64,000 bases of DNA, taken from positions 1 to 64,000 of IMG/VR virus record IMGVR_UViG_3300032294_001352; one strand, 5' to 3'. The DNA is from a virus. Each line of letters begins with the position of its first letter. The stretch's first letter is position 1. The notes under the pieces are model-generated. The model searched no databases. It was not told the DNA's origin and saw only the letters and a program-made list of their open reading frames with translations. Below, in pieces: positions 33,801 through 42,935 of this stretch. The position numbers and the translations under genes were made by a program.

Positions 33801-36160
33801 GTGTCGCCAGTGCAACAAGTGTCACGCTTGTCACGACAGTGGTAGGTGGCTATCCATTGGAAGTGCCAGCAGGTACGCAGTTCCGGCTAGTGTTGAGTGC
33901 CGCAATATCGTCCACGTCATGGTGGCTTGAATCTGCTCCGCTCAACTGGTCCGGTGGCTACTTCAAGTACCACATGGGATTCATTCAGAGTCCGGTAAGC
34001 AACAGTGTGTCTATCATCGTGGGTGGTTTTGACAATGGTCGACCAGCACCTGGCTATGGAATGAGTCAGTATTTGGCGATCATTGACATGGATGCAAAAC
34101 AGAATATAAGTGGCGGCAATACCACTACTGGCACACCTACAAGCACGCGCAATATCACGGCCAATGCAACAGATGGGCTAATCACCTGCAGCACAGCGAG
34201 TGCAGTGGTGACAACCAATCAAGCGTACACGTTCTGGCCAAGTGATGTAGGGCTTGATTTGCATGATGTATCAACCATATCAGCATCTTCCTACATTGGC
34301 AGGATCAAGTCATGGGATTCTCCAACGCAAGTCACGCTTTGGGCAAATGCGGCATTGAACGTCAGTAACAAAGTGGCGTTTAAGCGATTCAACAACAACG
34401 TCATCAATCCAGACTTTGCCTCAGTGCGCCCACTCTTCAACATGGTGCAGACACGGAATGTTAATCCATATCAGACCATCATTCCTACTGGGCCAATTAC
34501 GTGTATCTATCAAGAAAATCCTACGACGGTATTGATAGCAGGATCGTTCCGAGGCTACAACACAAGTGGTGGTGGTACGACGGATATCCGGATTATCCGT
34601 GTACGTGGATGGATGAGGCGGCAAGGAACAACAGATACGGCTGGTGCTCCGGCTGCATCAGACCAAAACGTGGTGGATGTGGAAGTGGTGGCCAGAGATG
34701 CAACTGCTGGATGGGGCACACCAACCATTCACTGTATGACTACCGATCCGTTTGGGAACATCTACGTAGGTGGCCAAAACATGACCACGAGTCACGTCTG
34801 GTACATTGGCCGTGCTAATGATGGTTCATATGCGCTCACCTACGCTCCACTCGGTACGTATCAATCATCATCAGTTATTTCACTCATCACGGATACCAAG
34901 TTTCCGGTAGTGAATCTGTATGCGGCAACGACAGCACCAAACTTCTTGAAAGTGTATCCGTTCTTTAATGCACGCAGCAGTGCTGGTACGTGGTACGATC
35001 CGTCATCACTTAGCGTCAATGGTAGTTTGTACATACAAACACCAAATAATCCTATCTATCAGTTCTTACGCACGCAGGCCGGAGATATTCTTGCGTGTGG
35101 CGCGTTCAACGTCTGGGGCGCCACATTTGTCAACGGTATCGTGCGTTTTGTGCCAAAAGTTGGGAACTCAGCCACTGATAATCCGGTTGTAGTGACTGCG
35201 GCAGTACCGGTGGCTGGATCATTTGCACAGCCTGGTATTGCTGACATTGCGACATTTGGATCGTATGTAGGTACGATGTCTGACGTATCATACAACACTA
35301 TGGCGAGTGCCTACGCAGGTACTGGTGAGCGGTTGGCCTTTGGTGGAAGTTTTGTGACGTTTGCTGATGGTCGCGTGTCACTTTCCATGGGATACCTAGA
35401 GGGCAGCGGTGCCGCATCTTCCGTCAGACGTATGATTACCAGTGATTTAGGGCTAGAACCACCGGCTGCCTCTGAAAACTATCCAGTCATTCAGAAGATT
35501 GCCAGTACGTCACGGAGTCGATTGTACTATGCCAACAATCAGGTGTCTAAGACGGATAATCTCATTGGACCAACCTATGCCGCACTTATGACACAAGCCG
35601 ACGGTTCATCATTTAGCAGCGGTTCAGCCGTGTTTCGTACCGGCTATGGTCCAAACGCAAGTACCAACACGGTGGCCATTCCTCAGATGGTCAATGTGAC
35701 GGTGAATGTGCGTGGCAACGCAAACGTCTATCCGATCTTTACGTTTACGCTCACGGCCAACACGTCAATCTTTGAGATTATCCAGACGGAAACTGGTGCA
35801 CACATCCGCTTTGACGACTTGTATGGATTGCGCGGCATTCCGGTGTTTACAGGAAATCCGGAAGTAGTCACGCTTGATACGCGTCCAGGCTTCCGATCGG
35901 TGACAAGCAACCTGCGTGGTAGCCTTATGCAGTTCGTATCACCAGAGTCAAACTTTGGTGACTTTTATCTTCTTGCTCCGTTCACGTCACAAGTGAATCT
36001 AGACACGTACCGGCCAAACACGCTCATAGTCCGGTATAGCATTACCAACAGTGCATCAGTACAACAGCAGCCACTCATTGATATCACATATACGCCACGC
36101 TTCTGGTCATTTGATGCGTCTAAGTTGTTCACAGATGAACCGAACACACCACTCATGTAA
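30830..36160 (+). CDS. Giant distal tail / tail tip protein, 1776 aa
   Basis: Follows the tape measure gene, the place of the distal tail protein. Three regions: about 15-155, a carbohydrate-binding-like jelly roll (VVHNLIRNPSFEYN ... YGKNSLALAL); about 540-690, a Dit-like domain (RTMQLAIDIVGSSMANLHDR, RRKLINALKF, ASIQFVCADPYVYAE); about 1215-1525, repeats such as TTVLIAGSFRGY, GNIYVGGQN, DILACGAFNVWG and LAFGGSF that suggest a beta propeller. So a Dit hub is fused to binding domains for host surface sugars. The role in adsorption is inferred. Confidence 0.78.
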   Translation: MPQYTKWEMLVPQSPNVVHNLIRNPSFEYNDQYFAGTHQYWWYYDSTGTKVSSTAAYPTQVGTWSSYGKNSLALALDGTTFRHAEYWPRVATMESLNNTLGVTLAAIDAPTGGNYTATNYPTGTHYACAFLLTPYGNSLASTSDVVPQETGTAPQIEVIQPEGYNVMDLMRGHSKPFFSSGLSYTAGTGRIQATISFPTGLATEYPSGSYGVVLFWSRPNDTHPVTGARAWRCVMVRPAWAIPTNITFVLPEVGTINNWERGSTVFYTNTSPTFNTFSIMQENGASVDAAYIGIDSSQPSLALTPTGTPWNLGTTYNHHLYLDWYVDTNYDAATSPFIACACDYAVTLIDNLTGTVYTPVNPDTGNNRLAAVPSNRSQDARTGRTKFLIAPPNNSVNANAGLDLRLRISIVSPTGTYTNNAAVLYIDGLQLIDIRYKGQDELDWDDVEFTYLDGDVAGAEWEDFAPSYTSITGTPTNGIYPASIWLGTTNAGWGTSFSMPFRNRLLNADTVDVQTYGGTTYRGYAQSAMKTFSSEVGTYYPIDADHLGASVNVTTTGVGMPEITTVTQQYGVVDGGLVQRQVASMRTMQLAIDIVGSSMANLHDRRRKLINALKFDQLAQQGDRIIRYSGSGIPVIYRVTYTAGLEFTGNVGVSFTEAASIQFVCADPYVYAERPVGTRLTLNSQLQDLRTFMAYKQGDNQPWVYTGMKEYSDYFQGNGSISNSTNSLTAQSSNGTLTCSITANTTLTISGNTVTAGAAFFFGTTDDFGRTIYAKSGGNIFVVGVISSSTSTTIATTQATPVGGDATYTAGNWWVSNRFAINSTGTLNANRIGNYLVIGAASNVTYTVLGKIIATTANKITLDTYYFGVSTSATIPNTAVAAGSWYTVGYQGSGTVGTITGTNTALVTQQAGMIVYRSSGAYVNPLGKLTAVSTTTSGSLDIDILCPGTISIPASTGGSATVTGSSTRFTSADVGRLIITKDGQPIGIIASVASATSVTLVTTVVGGYPLEVPAGTQFRLVLSAAISSTSWWLESAPLNWSGGYFKYHMGFIQSPVSNSVSIIVGGFDNGRPAPGYGMSQYLAIIDMDAKQNISGGNTTTGTPTSTRNITANATDGLITCSTASAVVTTNQAYTFWPSDVGLDLHDVSTISASSYIGRIKSWDSPTQVTLWANAALNVSNKVAFKRFNNNVINPDFASVRPLFNMVQTRNVNPYQTIIPTGPITCIYQENPTTVLIAGSFRGYNTSGGGTTDIRIIRVRGWMRRQGTTDTAGAPAASDQNVVDVEVVARDATAGWGTPTIHCMTTDPFGNIYVGGQNMTTSHVWYIGRANDGSYALTYAPLGTYQSSSVISLITDTKFPVVNLYAATTAPNFLKVYPFFNARSSAGTWYDPSSLSVNGSLYIQTPNNPIYQFLRTQAGDILACGAFNVWGATFVNGIVRFVPKVGNSATDNPVVVTAAVPVAGSFAQPGIADIATFGSYVGTMSDVSYNTMASAYAGTGERLAFGGSFVTFADGRVSLSMGYLEGSGAASSVRRMITSDLGLEPPAASENYPVIQKIASTSRSRLYYANNQVSKTDNLIGPTYAALMTQADGSSFSSGSAVFRTGYGPNASTNTVAIPQMVNVTVNVRGNANVYPIFTFTLTANTSIFEIIQTETGAHIRFDDLYGLRGIPVFTGNPEVVTLDTRPGFRSVTSNLRGSLMQFVSPESNFGDFYLLAPFTSQVNLDTYRPNTLIVRYSITNSASVQQQPLIDITYTPRFWSFDASKLFTDEPNTPLM

Positions 36161-36174
36161 GGAGAGGGCGGCAG

Positions 36175-37359
36175 ATGCAATATACCAACGCACGCTACGC
36201 TGTGTATCTGAATGACTCATTTGGGAATCGGATAGCAGAATTGAACACAGCAGATACCAACCAGTTCATCCGCTTTCGTGCAGTTCGCTCTGTCAACAAC
36301 GTGGGCGCACTCACCATCACGTTTACTGGCGGCAGTCAGGAACCTGCATTCCTGCCTCTACTTGAACGCTTTGGCCTACTCCGCAAAGACTGCATCATTG
36401 AAGTCTGGCGCACCACATCCTTTGTATCAAGTCTGCTGCTTGATACCGTCTGGTTTGTCCGCTCCGTGCAACGCACACTTGCCGCAAACGGTACAATCAC
36501 CGTGGAAATCACGGCCTTTGATCCACTCTACCTGTTGGCTGGTCGATTGTGCTTGAATCTCGGCAGCCGAACACAGACGCAGTTGATTGTGACTGGTAAT
36601 GTGTCAAAAATCATCACGGAGTTGGTCTACTTCAATATCCGTTCCACAAACCTGCTTGGATCAGCACGACGCATTCCAAATCTTACTGCACCCATTAACT
36701 CATTGAATGATATAACACAGGTATCCGTTGACGTGTCAAAGGCAAATCTTCTTGCCGCAATTCAAAACCTGAGTGAGATTAGCATCGCTAACGGTGAACC
36801 AATCTACTTTGACATTGAGTGCAACGCAGCCAACAGTATGCTCTTTAACGTGTATGCTGACCAGCGTGGAGTGGATCGTCGCTCCTTTGAGTCTGGTGGT
36901 GATGGTCGCAGTGCCATTATTAACACGTCAAGCGGCATTATTCGTGAGATGACCATGAATGCTGACTGGACCGATGAAGTGACGGCCGTCTATCCGTGGG
37001 GCAATAACGGTACCACGGCCATTGGCTTCCTCACCGATCCTATCAACCAAGTGGCAGCCTACACCACTCCATACAGTTGGCGTGAGGCCATCAGTGAATC
37101 CGGTAACGCCAACAGTGAAGATGCCGCATTCATGGCCTATAGCATGTTGCAGAATCGACGTGGATCATGGAACGTATCAGCCACACTCCAAGACACCAGT
37201 GACTTCCTATATGGCCGTGACTGGGGATTTGGCGATCGTATCTACATCAATGCGTTTGGTGCTATCATGGATACACGTATCAATTCCATTGAGTTTGTGG
37301 TAGAAGATAAGCAGGAAGTTATCCGGATGGCACTCTCGGTCACAGAGGATTATGTATGA
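36175..37359 (+). CDS. ReqiPepy6 Gp37-like tail hub protein, 394 aa
   Basis: The layout YAVYLNDSFGNRIAEL ... FIRFRAVRSVNNVGALTITFTG ... CIIEVWRTTS ... DTVWFVRSVQRTLAANGTITVEITAFDPLYLLAGR matches the siphovirus ReqiPepy6 Gp37-like family, a baseplate/tail hub protein of actinophages and relatives. The later FDIECNAANSMLFNVYADQRG and DWGFGDRI parts fit too. AAGGAG at the start; the stop overlaps the next gene as ATGA. Confidence 0.85.
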   Translation: MQYTNARYAVYLNDSFGNRIAELNTADTNQFIRFRAVRSVNNVGALTITFTGGSQEPAFLPLLERFGLLRKDCIIEVWRTTSFVSSLLLDTVWFVRSVQRTLAANGTITVEITAFDPLYLLAGRLCLNLGSRTQTQLIVTGNVSKIITELVYFNIRSTNLLGSARRIPNLTAPINSLNDITQVSVDVSKANLLAAIQNLSEISIANGEPIYFDIECNAANSMLFNVYADQRGVDRRSFESGGDGRSAIINTSSGIIREMTMNADWTDEVTAVYPWGNNGTTAIGFLTDPINQVAAYTTPYSWREAISESGNANSEDAAFMAYSMLQNRRGSWNVSATLQDTSDFLYGRDWGFGDRIYINAFGAIMDTRINSIEFVVEDKQEVIRMALSVTEDYV

Positions 37360-38435
37360 CCAACAATCGCCAGAATCAATCACTCAATCTGCATTCATCA
37401 ACCATCACTACAACGAGTGCGTTGCAGCGTCGCTCATCTGTGTTTCCGATTATTGAGTTCATTGGAAAAAACCAAACACTGTCTGCTGGTGCTAGTACCG
37501 TTATTTTGTGGAATCAGATATTGCGGCAAACTGATCAGCCAATCACATCATGGATACCAGGCAACCAAAACAATACCACATCAAACTTTGTGTGGCCAGT
37601 GTTTGTGAATCCAAGTCTTGGCTTGGTGGATTATCGTATCAAGTTCAATGTGAGCGGATATTACCATATCAGTCTTTCAACGGTACTGGTAAGTGCGTCT
37701 ATTGCAACGCTGACGTTGGTATTGATTGATGGAAGTTATACGTCTGCACCGATTATGCAAACATCTACTCAGACATTCCCATCACAAACGCAGCAAGTCT
37801 TCACTATCATGTTGTACATTGAGGCCGGATGGTCACTTGAATGCTATATCACGTCTACACTGGCCAACACACTCGTTACCAGTGGACTCTATCAAACCGT
37901 TGGTCCATCTCCGCGCCTCACGATTGCTCAGATTGCCCAATTTGAAGACGTGAACGTGGGGAAAATGTCACGCGCAACGAGCAATACCACGATTGCAACA
38001 ACCACAGCCACGCCAACGGTGGTGACATCACTCAGTGTGCCACCTGCGGCACCGGAAGATCCGATTTTAGGATATGTGTACAATGCTGGTGGTGGGAATC
38101 AACTGAATATTTTTGATGGAAGAACCAATAATCGCTTAATCATCTCACAGTCAGGTATCTATCTGATTCACGGACAAATTACGCTCCGAAATGAGAATAC
38201 ATCAGTTGGTACACGGCTTATTGTGTTAGCAGCAAATAACGCTACCGTACTTGCGAGTCAGTCACTTGCCGCAAATGCAAACGCTGGTCGATGGCTAAAC
38301 ATATCAGTCATTTTTCCGTTGAATGCTGGTGATTATCTCCAAGTCTATGGTCTACAAAACAGTGGTGGAAATATTGATATGGTTACATTTGGCATAAGTC
38401 ATAGCATATCTGCCACGCTACTCACTGCAACGTAG
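37356..38435 (+). CDS. Tail fibre with two C1q/TNF-like jelly-roll domains, 359 aa
   Basis: Two copies of a C1q-like beta sandwich: about 85-190 (SGYYHISLSTVLVSASIATL) and about 235-355 (SGIYLIHGQITLRNENTSVGTRLIVL ... LNAGDYLQVYGLQNSGG). The pattern 'GxYxIxxxxxxR...LxxGDxLxV' is typical of trimeric phage receptor-binding domains. Probably a host-binding fibre. Thr-rich linker between the domains. Confidence 0.72.
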   Translation: MTNNRQNQSLNLHSSTITTTSALQRRSSVFPIIEFIGKNQTLSAGASTVILWNQILRQTDQPITSWIPGNQNNTTSNFVWPVFVNPSLGLVDYRIKFNVSGYYHISLSTVLVSASIATLTLVLIDGSYTSAPIMQTSTQTFPSQTQQVFTIMLYIEAGWSLECYITSTLANTLVTSGLYQTVGPSPRLTIAQIAQFEDVNVGKMSRATSNTTIATTTATPTVVTSLSVPPAAPEDPILGYVYNAGGGNQLNIFDGRTNNRLIISQSGIYLIHGQITLRNENTSVGTRLIVLAANNATVLASQSLAANANAGRWLNISVIFPLNAGDYLQVYGLQNSGGNIDMVTFGISHSISATLLTAT

Positions 38436-38444
38436 GAGTCTGGT

Positions 38445-38918
38445 ATGGCATATTTATTCTTACAAGGCACTGCGGTATTAGGAAATCAAGTCATTCCGGC
38501 CAATACGTACACCATAGCACAGTATACTGCACAATTCTTTATTGATGATACGTATCTAGATGCTGGATTGACACCGTATTCCACTGTGACTGTGCTAAAA
38601 CAATCTGCGTATTTTATGACGGCCGGATTAGCGTGGAATGCGGCAGCAGACGTTGGAGTGAGTAACATTTACATTCAAGTCAAGCGTGCAAGAACAGTCA
38701 ACTGGATTCCGATTGCTGGTAATACAACCACCAGAGCGTCTACTGAGGGAACAGGCGTGTACAAGACTGCTAACGTTTCTTGTGCCGCACGTCTGTTTGA
38801 GAACGATCAAGTGCGCGTAGTGTACTTTTGTACCACAACCACTACTATTCCCTATGCAGAAGGGCTGTCAACGGCCCGTCATCGGCCATATTTCTCTTTT
38901 CATACCAATATTCCGTGA
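38445..38918 (+). CDS. C1q-like fibre or tip protein, 157 aa
   Basis: One jelly-roll domain: AYFMTAGLAWNAAADVGVSN, YIQVKRARTVNWIPI, then LFENDQVRVVYFCTTT, the same strand order as in the neighbouring genes. Probably arose by duplication. AGGAG is three codons before the start. Confidence 0.68.
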   Translation: MAYLFLQGTAVLGNQVIPANTYTIAQYTAQFFIDDTYLDAGLTPYSTVTVLKQSAYFMTAGLAWNAAADVGVSNIYIQVKRARTVNWIPIAGNTTTRASTEGTGVYKTANVSCAARLFENDQVRVVYFCTTTTTIPYAEGLSTARHRPYFSFHTNIP

Positions 38919-38924
38919 GGCATT

Positions 38925-39449
38925 ATGATTACAACTGTGAGTAGAACCGGTAGTGGTCAAGTGTTTCCATCACAACCTGGTGGCACTGGTGCGTTTGTGC
39001 AGTTCAACACGATTGTGAGCAACGATCTTGGTACTGAATCATTTGTGCAGAGAGAGTTTGATCCATTTTTGAATCTCACGATTTCATTCCCATACACATT
39101 TCCTGATGATGGGATTCGGATTACGTTTTCCGGATTGTACTACATCACGGCCGGAATCTCTTTTGCTGCACAAACGCAATTAGGAATCAATCGCCTTTTG
39201 TACATTTGGCGCTCAGACATCACGCAAAATCGGTCAGCAGCCTACTATGCCGCATCCTCCCACACCACAATCAATAACACGTCAGTGCATCTGATGAATG
39301 TCAGTACGTCTATGCAGTTATTTGAGGGTGATGTTTTGCGCGTGTTTGTTTCTCAAGCGTCATCTGTGACCACTACCACTACATCAGCCACATCTGCCAC
39401 CACAGGATGTTTTGACGCATTTCTTACTGCTGCACTAATTATCCAGTAG
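38925..39449 (+). CDS. C1q-like fibre or tip protein, 174 aa
   Basis: Third gene with the same fold: SGLYYITAGISFAAQTQLGINRLLYIW ... LFEGDVLRVFVSQASS (residues about 65-150) with a long Thr/Ser linker near the end. GAGGC precedes the ATG. Last virion gene before a convergent minus-strand block. Confidence 0.7.
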   Translation: MITTVSRTGSGQVFPSQPGGTGAFVQFNTIVSNDLGTESFVQREFDPFLNLTISFPYTFPDDGIRITFSGLYYITAGISFAAQTQLGINRLLYIWRSDITQNRSAAYYAASSHTTINNTSVHLMNVSTSMQLFEGDVLRVFVSQASSVTTTTTSATSATTGCFDAFLTAALIIQ

Positions 39450-39486
39450 GTATCTCACACGTCATTGTGCAAGACACCTACTGGAT
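39443..39486. terminator. Hairpin between convergent gene blocks
   Basis: Perfect 10-bp arms (39443-39452 and 39477-39486) that include the stop codon of the last fibre gene, with an inner CACA/TGTG hairpin. No T-run directly follows, so efficiency as a terminator is uncertain. Confidence 0.55.
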
Positions 39487-39495
39487 TGAGCGATC

Positions 39496-42400
39496 CTACT
39501 TTTTTTTTCCGGCCGGTGGATAGGTGTTCTTGGCCGGTGCCTGCAAGTCACGCTTCTTTCCCTGCTTGACTCCAATAGATGGCACGAACGCAGACGTGAT
39601 GTCTTTTTTCATGCCAGCCTTTTGCCGCAGTACTTCCGCTCCGGTGGATTGGTTCTTGGGTGACATGATGTTCTTGGGCATGGCCGTAGTATCACTCATG
39701 GCCTTACTCACTTTGCGTGCAGCCGTGCTACGACCACCAGACGTGTTGACGCGCACCGTTGACGTGCTGTGTGTGCCAGCACCGTAGCCAGGTACAGACC
39801 ACGCAAGATCACTTCCTTTGCCGCCAACATAACTTGGGCCTTGGTCCGTGGCCACTCGACCAGTGTACGTTCCTTTTGGCGTTGGCACTGGTGTGCTTTG
39901 TGGGGGCACAGCGCGCTTCTTCACAGGAGTAGCACGCTTTGCCATCTTCTGTGTGCCAATCAAATCCACAGGATCAGCAAACGTCTTTTGCTCCGTGCTC
40001 AGTTTTGGTTGTGACGTGCTTGCCGCACGCTTCTTCATAGGAGTAGCAGCCTTTTTCATGTTCACTCCGTGTTTTGATGATAACGCTTGTAAGTCTGACT
40101 GGGCTTTGCTGATGGCAGCCTGCTTCTTTAAGTCAGAGGAAATAGCACTGAGCGCAATCTGACGATCGTATCCGGTGCGTTTTGGACCACGATCACTCAC
40201 ACCCTTTGACGGTGGGGCTGTGTAGCGTGTTGGTTCTGGCTTTGAGGCAACCGTTGGCGTAGGTGCTGGTGTTGCTGCAGGTGTAGGAGTAGGCGCACTA
40301 GGCATGTTGGCCTCACCTGCACTTGGCGTAGGTGCTGGTGTTGGCGTAGTGGCAGGCTTTGGCGTAGCATATTGCTTGGCCTTGTTCTTGTTCCATGACG
40401 CAGTGCGCTTGGACCACTCTTCATAGGCCTTCCGATTGGCTTCCATCTGTGCAGCCGTTGGTCCAGGCTTGGTTGACGGTGGCTGAGTTGTACCAGTTGG
40501 CTTTGCCGCACTTCCTGATGTCATTGGGCCTTTTGGCAGTGACGTGTACGGTGGCGCAGGCCGTGCCTTTTCCTTTGGTGTTGACGTGGCCACAGGTGGC
40601 TTCCCAGACGTAGCAGGTGCACTCGGCTTTGTACCAGTTGGCTGTGCGGAACTGGTTGGTTTAGTCGTTGACGTAGCAACAGGTGGCCGTGTGGTAGACG
40701 TAGGAGCACCTAATCCCACATCACCGGCTGCCGCAGTTGGCCGTGGCGTGTACGTAGGAATGCTAGTGCCAGTTGGTCGTGGACTACTCGTTGGCACAGA
40801 AGTACTTGTTGGCTGCTTTGTGCTGGTTGATCGTGGCGTACTTGTGGCCAGATTCCCACCGGATTTTGGCGTTGCTGTGGTGGTCAAGCCGACATCACCG
40901 GCTGCCGCAGTCGGACGCGGAGTACTGCTCGGCTGAATGGTGCTTGTTGGCCGTGGCGTATTGGTCGGAATCGTCGTGCTTGACGGCCGTGGTGTGCTTG
41001 TTGGCTGCGGAGTATTGGTTGACGTGCGCGTGCTTGTTGCAGTACGCGTGTTACTGGCTGTTGGAGTCTGAGTGATGATGGTTGGTTCAATCAAATCAGA
41101 CTCAACTTCTTCAATGGTACGAGTATTGGTGGCCGTTGGCGAACGTGTGCCAGTCGCGGTTGACGTGGCCGTGGCTGTCGGCGAGCGAGTACCAGTTACT
41201 GTGGCTGTCGGTGTTTCCGTGGCACCAGTAGGTGTTGGCGTGCGTGTTCCTCGGGTGGCCAGTTCCGTTTCTGCCGCACGTACTTTCCCTTTTTCCTGCT
41301 CATACCGGCCTTGCGATCCGTAGATGTCATAGTAGGAAGTACCGTATGGCACTTCAATGTTTCGTGTGGGATACGCAGTGCGCGTAGCCGTGGCCGTAGG
41401 AGTGGATGTTGGCGTGCTAGTAGCCGTGGCAGTTTCCGTTGACGTAGCCGTTGGCGTTGGTGTGAACGTCATACCTGGCGGCAAACCAGTATCTTCCGTA
41501 GGTGATGGTGTAGCCGTTGGTGTAGCCGTTGGTGTAGTCGTTGGTGTGGCTGTGGTTGCTGATGTAGCCGTAGCCGGTAAGCCATCATCAGACATCCGAC
41601 TGCGACCACTTCGTGCGCTATAGCGTTGCGTGGTCTTTGCTGGTCGTGCCTTGGTCACCTGCTTGGCTTTGGCCATCTTTGGAGTCATTGGTACGTTCAT
41701 GGACCACTCAATCGTTGGTTCTGCCGCACCCATGCGTGTGACGTGACGATCCTCACGCTCTTTCTTGAAGTCTTTGACTGACTTTGGTGTGTTGAGTTTG
41801 ACACCCTTTTTCATGGTGGTAGCCTTTGCACTGAGCGCAATCTGACGATCATATCCAGTACGCTTTGGACCACGGTCACTCACGCCTTTAGGAGCAGGAG
41901 CACCGGTGGTCAACCGAGTGCGTGGTGGTGTGGGATTAGCAGCCGGAGTTGGCGTGGGAGCAGGTGCTAGAGCAGTTGTTGCCGCAGGTGCTGGTGCTGG
42001 AGCGGATGGCTTATCAATTCCTACATCACCAGACGCAGCCGACGGCTTGGGTGCAGCGTACTGTTGTGACTTTGTTTTGTTCCATGTAGCAGTGCGCTTT
42101 GCCCATGACTCATAGGCCTTACGGTTGGCCTCCATTTGCTCCGGTGTTGGACTAGGCTTAGATGCGCCAGTTCCTGGCCGATCTGACTTTGGACCTGCCG
42201 CAGTAGCAGAGTAATCACTAGGTGAGCGCCCACTTGCATTTGGCGTGGCCGTTGGCGTGGCCGTAGATGGTGGCTGTGTACCTGATCGTTTTGCAGGAGC
42301 ACGAGTGGCAGTACGTGTTGGCGTACGAGTAGGAGTTCGTGTTTTGGCTTGTGCTGTCTGCGTCTTTTGCCGCACAGCCGTCTGTGTCTTCTGCGGATTA

Positions 42401-42861
42401 GTTTGAGTAGCAGTACGAGTAGCAGTACGAGTAGCCGTGCGTGAGGCCGTTGGCGTAAACGTTGGGGCTACCGTGGTCGCTGTGAGTGACGGTGTTGATG
42501 TTGTAGTTGGCGTAGCCGTATCCGTAGGCACACGCGTGTACGTAGGTGACGGTGTGCGTGTGCTGGTTGGTGTGGTGGTAGGCGTACCAGTAGCCGTAGC
42601 CGTGTTAGTCGGTGTACTAGTACTTGTAGCCGTATTGGTAGCCGTGGCCGTTGTTGACGGAGTTGGCGTGGATGACGGAGTAGGAGTGGAAGTGCTTTGC
42701 ACTGGTGGTTTGGATGTTGGTCGCGGTGCCCATCGTGGTGCCGCAATTCCACTATCAGGAGTTGGTGTGATTGTTGACGGTGGCTGCGTTGATCCAATAG
42801 TAGCAGACCGACGCACTACTTTCCGTTTTTGCACCTTAGCGTTTGAAAGTGTCTTCTTCAT
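39496..42861 (-). CDS. Giant Thr/Pro/Ala/Ser repeat protein, 1121 aa
   Basis: Starts MKKTLSNAKVQKRKVVRR (GGACAG upstream), then long TPT/TAT/TST repeats broken by short conserved blocks. Two blocks occur twice: QMEANRKAYE.W.KRTA.WNK followed by Q.A.PKP, and KGVSDRGPKRTGYDRQIALSA. The peptide AAAGDVGL also recurs. So the protein is built of two duplicated arms. The C-terminus is basic (KQGKKRDLQAPAKNTYPPAGKKK). Such repeats are typical of extracellular linkers in Chloroflexota. Not a known fibre; no signal peptide. Possibly a flexible virion or packaged protein. Confidence 0.8.
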   Translation of the reverse strand: MKKTLSNAKVQKRKVVRRSATIGSTQPPSTITPTPDSGIAAPRWAPRPTSKPPVQSTSTPTPSSTPTPSTTATATNTATSTSTPTNTATATGTPTTTPTSTRTPSPTYTRVPTDTATPTTTSTPSLTATTVAPTFTPTASRTATRTATRTATQTNPQKTQTAVRQKTQTAQAKTRTPTRTPTRTATRAPAKRSGTQPPSTATPTATPNASGRSPSDYSATAAGPKSDRPGTGASKPSPTPEQMEANRKAYESWAKRTATWNKTKSQQYAAPKPSAASGDVGIDKPSAPAPAPAATTALAPAPTPTPAANPTPPRTRLTTGAPAPKGVSDRGPKRTGYDRQIALSAKATTMKKGVKLNTPKSVKDFKKEREDRHVTRMGAAEPTIEWSMNVPMTPKMAKAKQVTKARPAKTTQRYSARSGRSRMSDDGLPATATSATTATPTTTPTATPTATPSPTEDTGLPPGMTFTPTPTATSTETATATSTPTSTPTATATRTAYPTRNIEVPYGTSYYDIYGSQGRYEQEKGKVRAAETELATRGTRTPTPTGATETPTATVTGTRSPTATATSTATGTRSPTATNTRTIEEVESDLIEPTIITQTPTASNTRTATSTRTSTNTPQPTSTPRPSSTTIPTNTPRPTSTIQPSSTPRPTAAAGDVGLTTTATPKSGGNLATSTPRSTSTKQPTSTSVPTSSPRPTGTSIPTYTPRPTAAAGDVGLGAPTSTTRPPVATSTTKPTSSAQPTGTKPSAPATSGKPPVATSTPKEKARPAPPYTSLPKGPMTSGSAAKPTGTTQPPSTKPGPTAAQMEANRKAYEEWSKRTASWNKNKAKQYATPKPATTPTPAPTPSAGEANMPSAPTPTPAATPAPTPTVASKPEPTRYTAPPSKGVSDRGPKRTGYDRQIALSAISSDLKKQAAISKAQSDLQALSSKHGVNMKKAATPMKKRAASTSQPKLSTEQKTFADPVDLIGTQKMAKRATPVKKRAVPPQSTPVPTPKGTYTGRVATDQGPSYVGGKGSDLAWSVPGYGAGTHSTSTVRVNTSGGRSTAARKVSKAMSDTTAMPKNIMSPKNQSTGAEVLRQKAGMKKDITSAFVPSIGVKQGKKRDLQAPAKNTYPPAGKKK

Positions 42862-42935
42862 ATCTGTCCTTTGTGCAACAGGGGAATCAGCACTCAAGCC
42901 GACTCCCCTGCTACCGTTGCCGCACTTAATGCTAC

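Noticed and set aside
40300-42800. Short repeats that might look like a CRISPR array or minisatellite
   Set aside because: The repeats are codon-level TPT/TAT runs inside one reading frame, with no constant repeat-spacer spacing.
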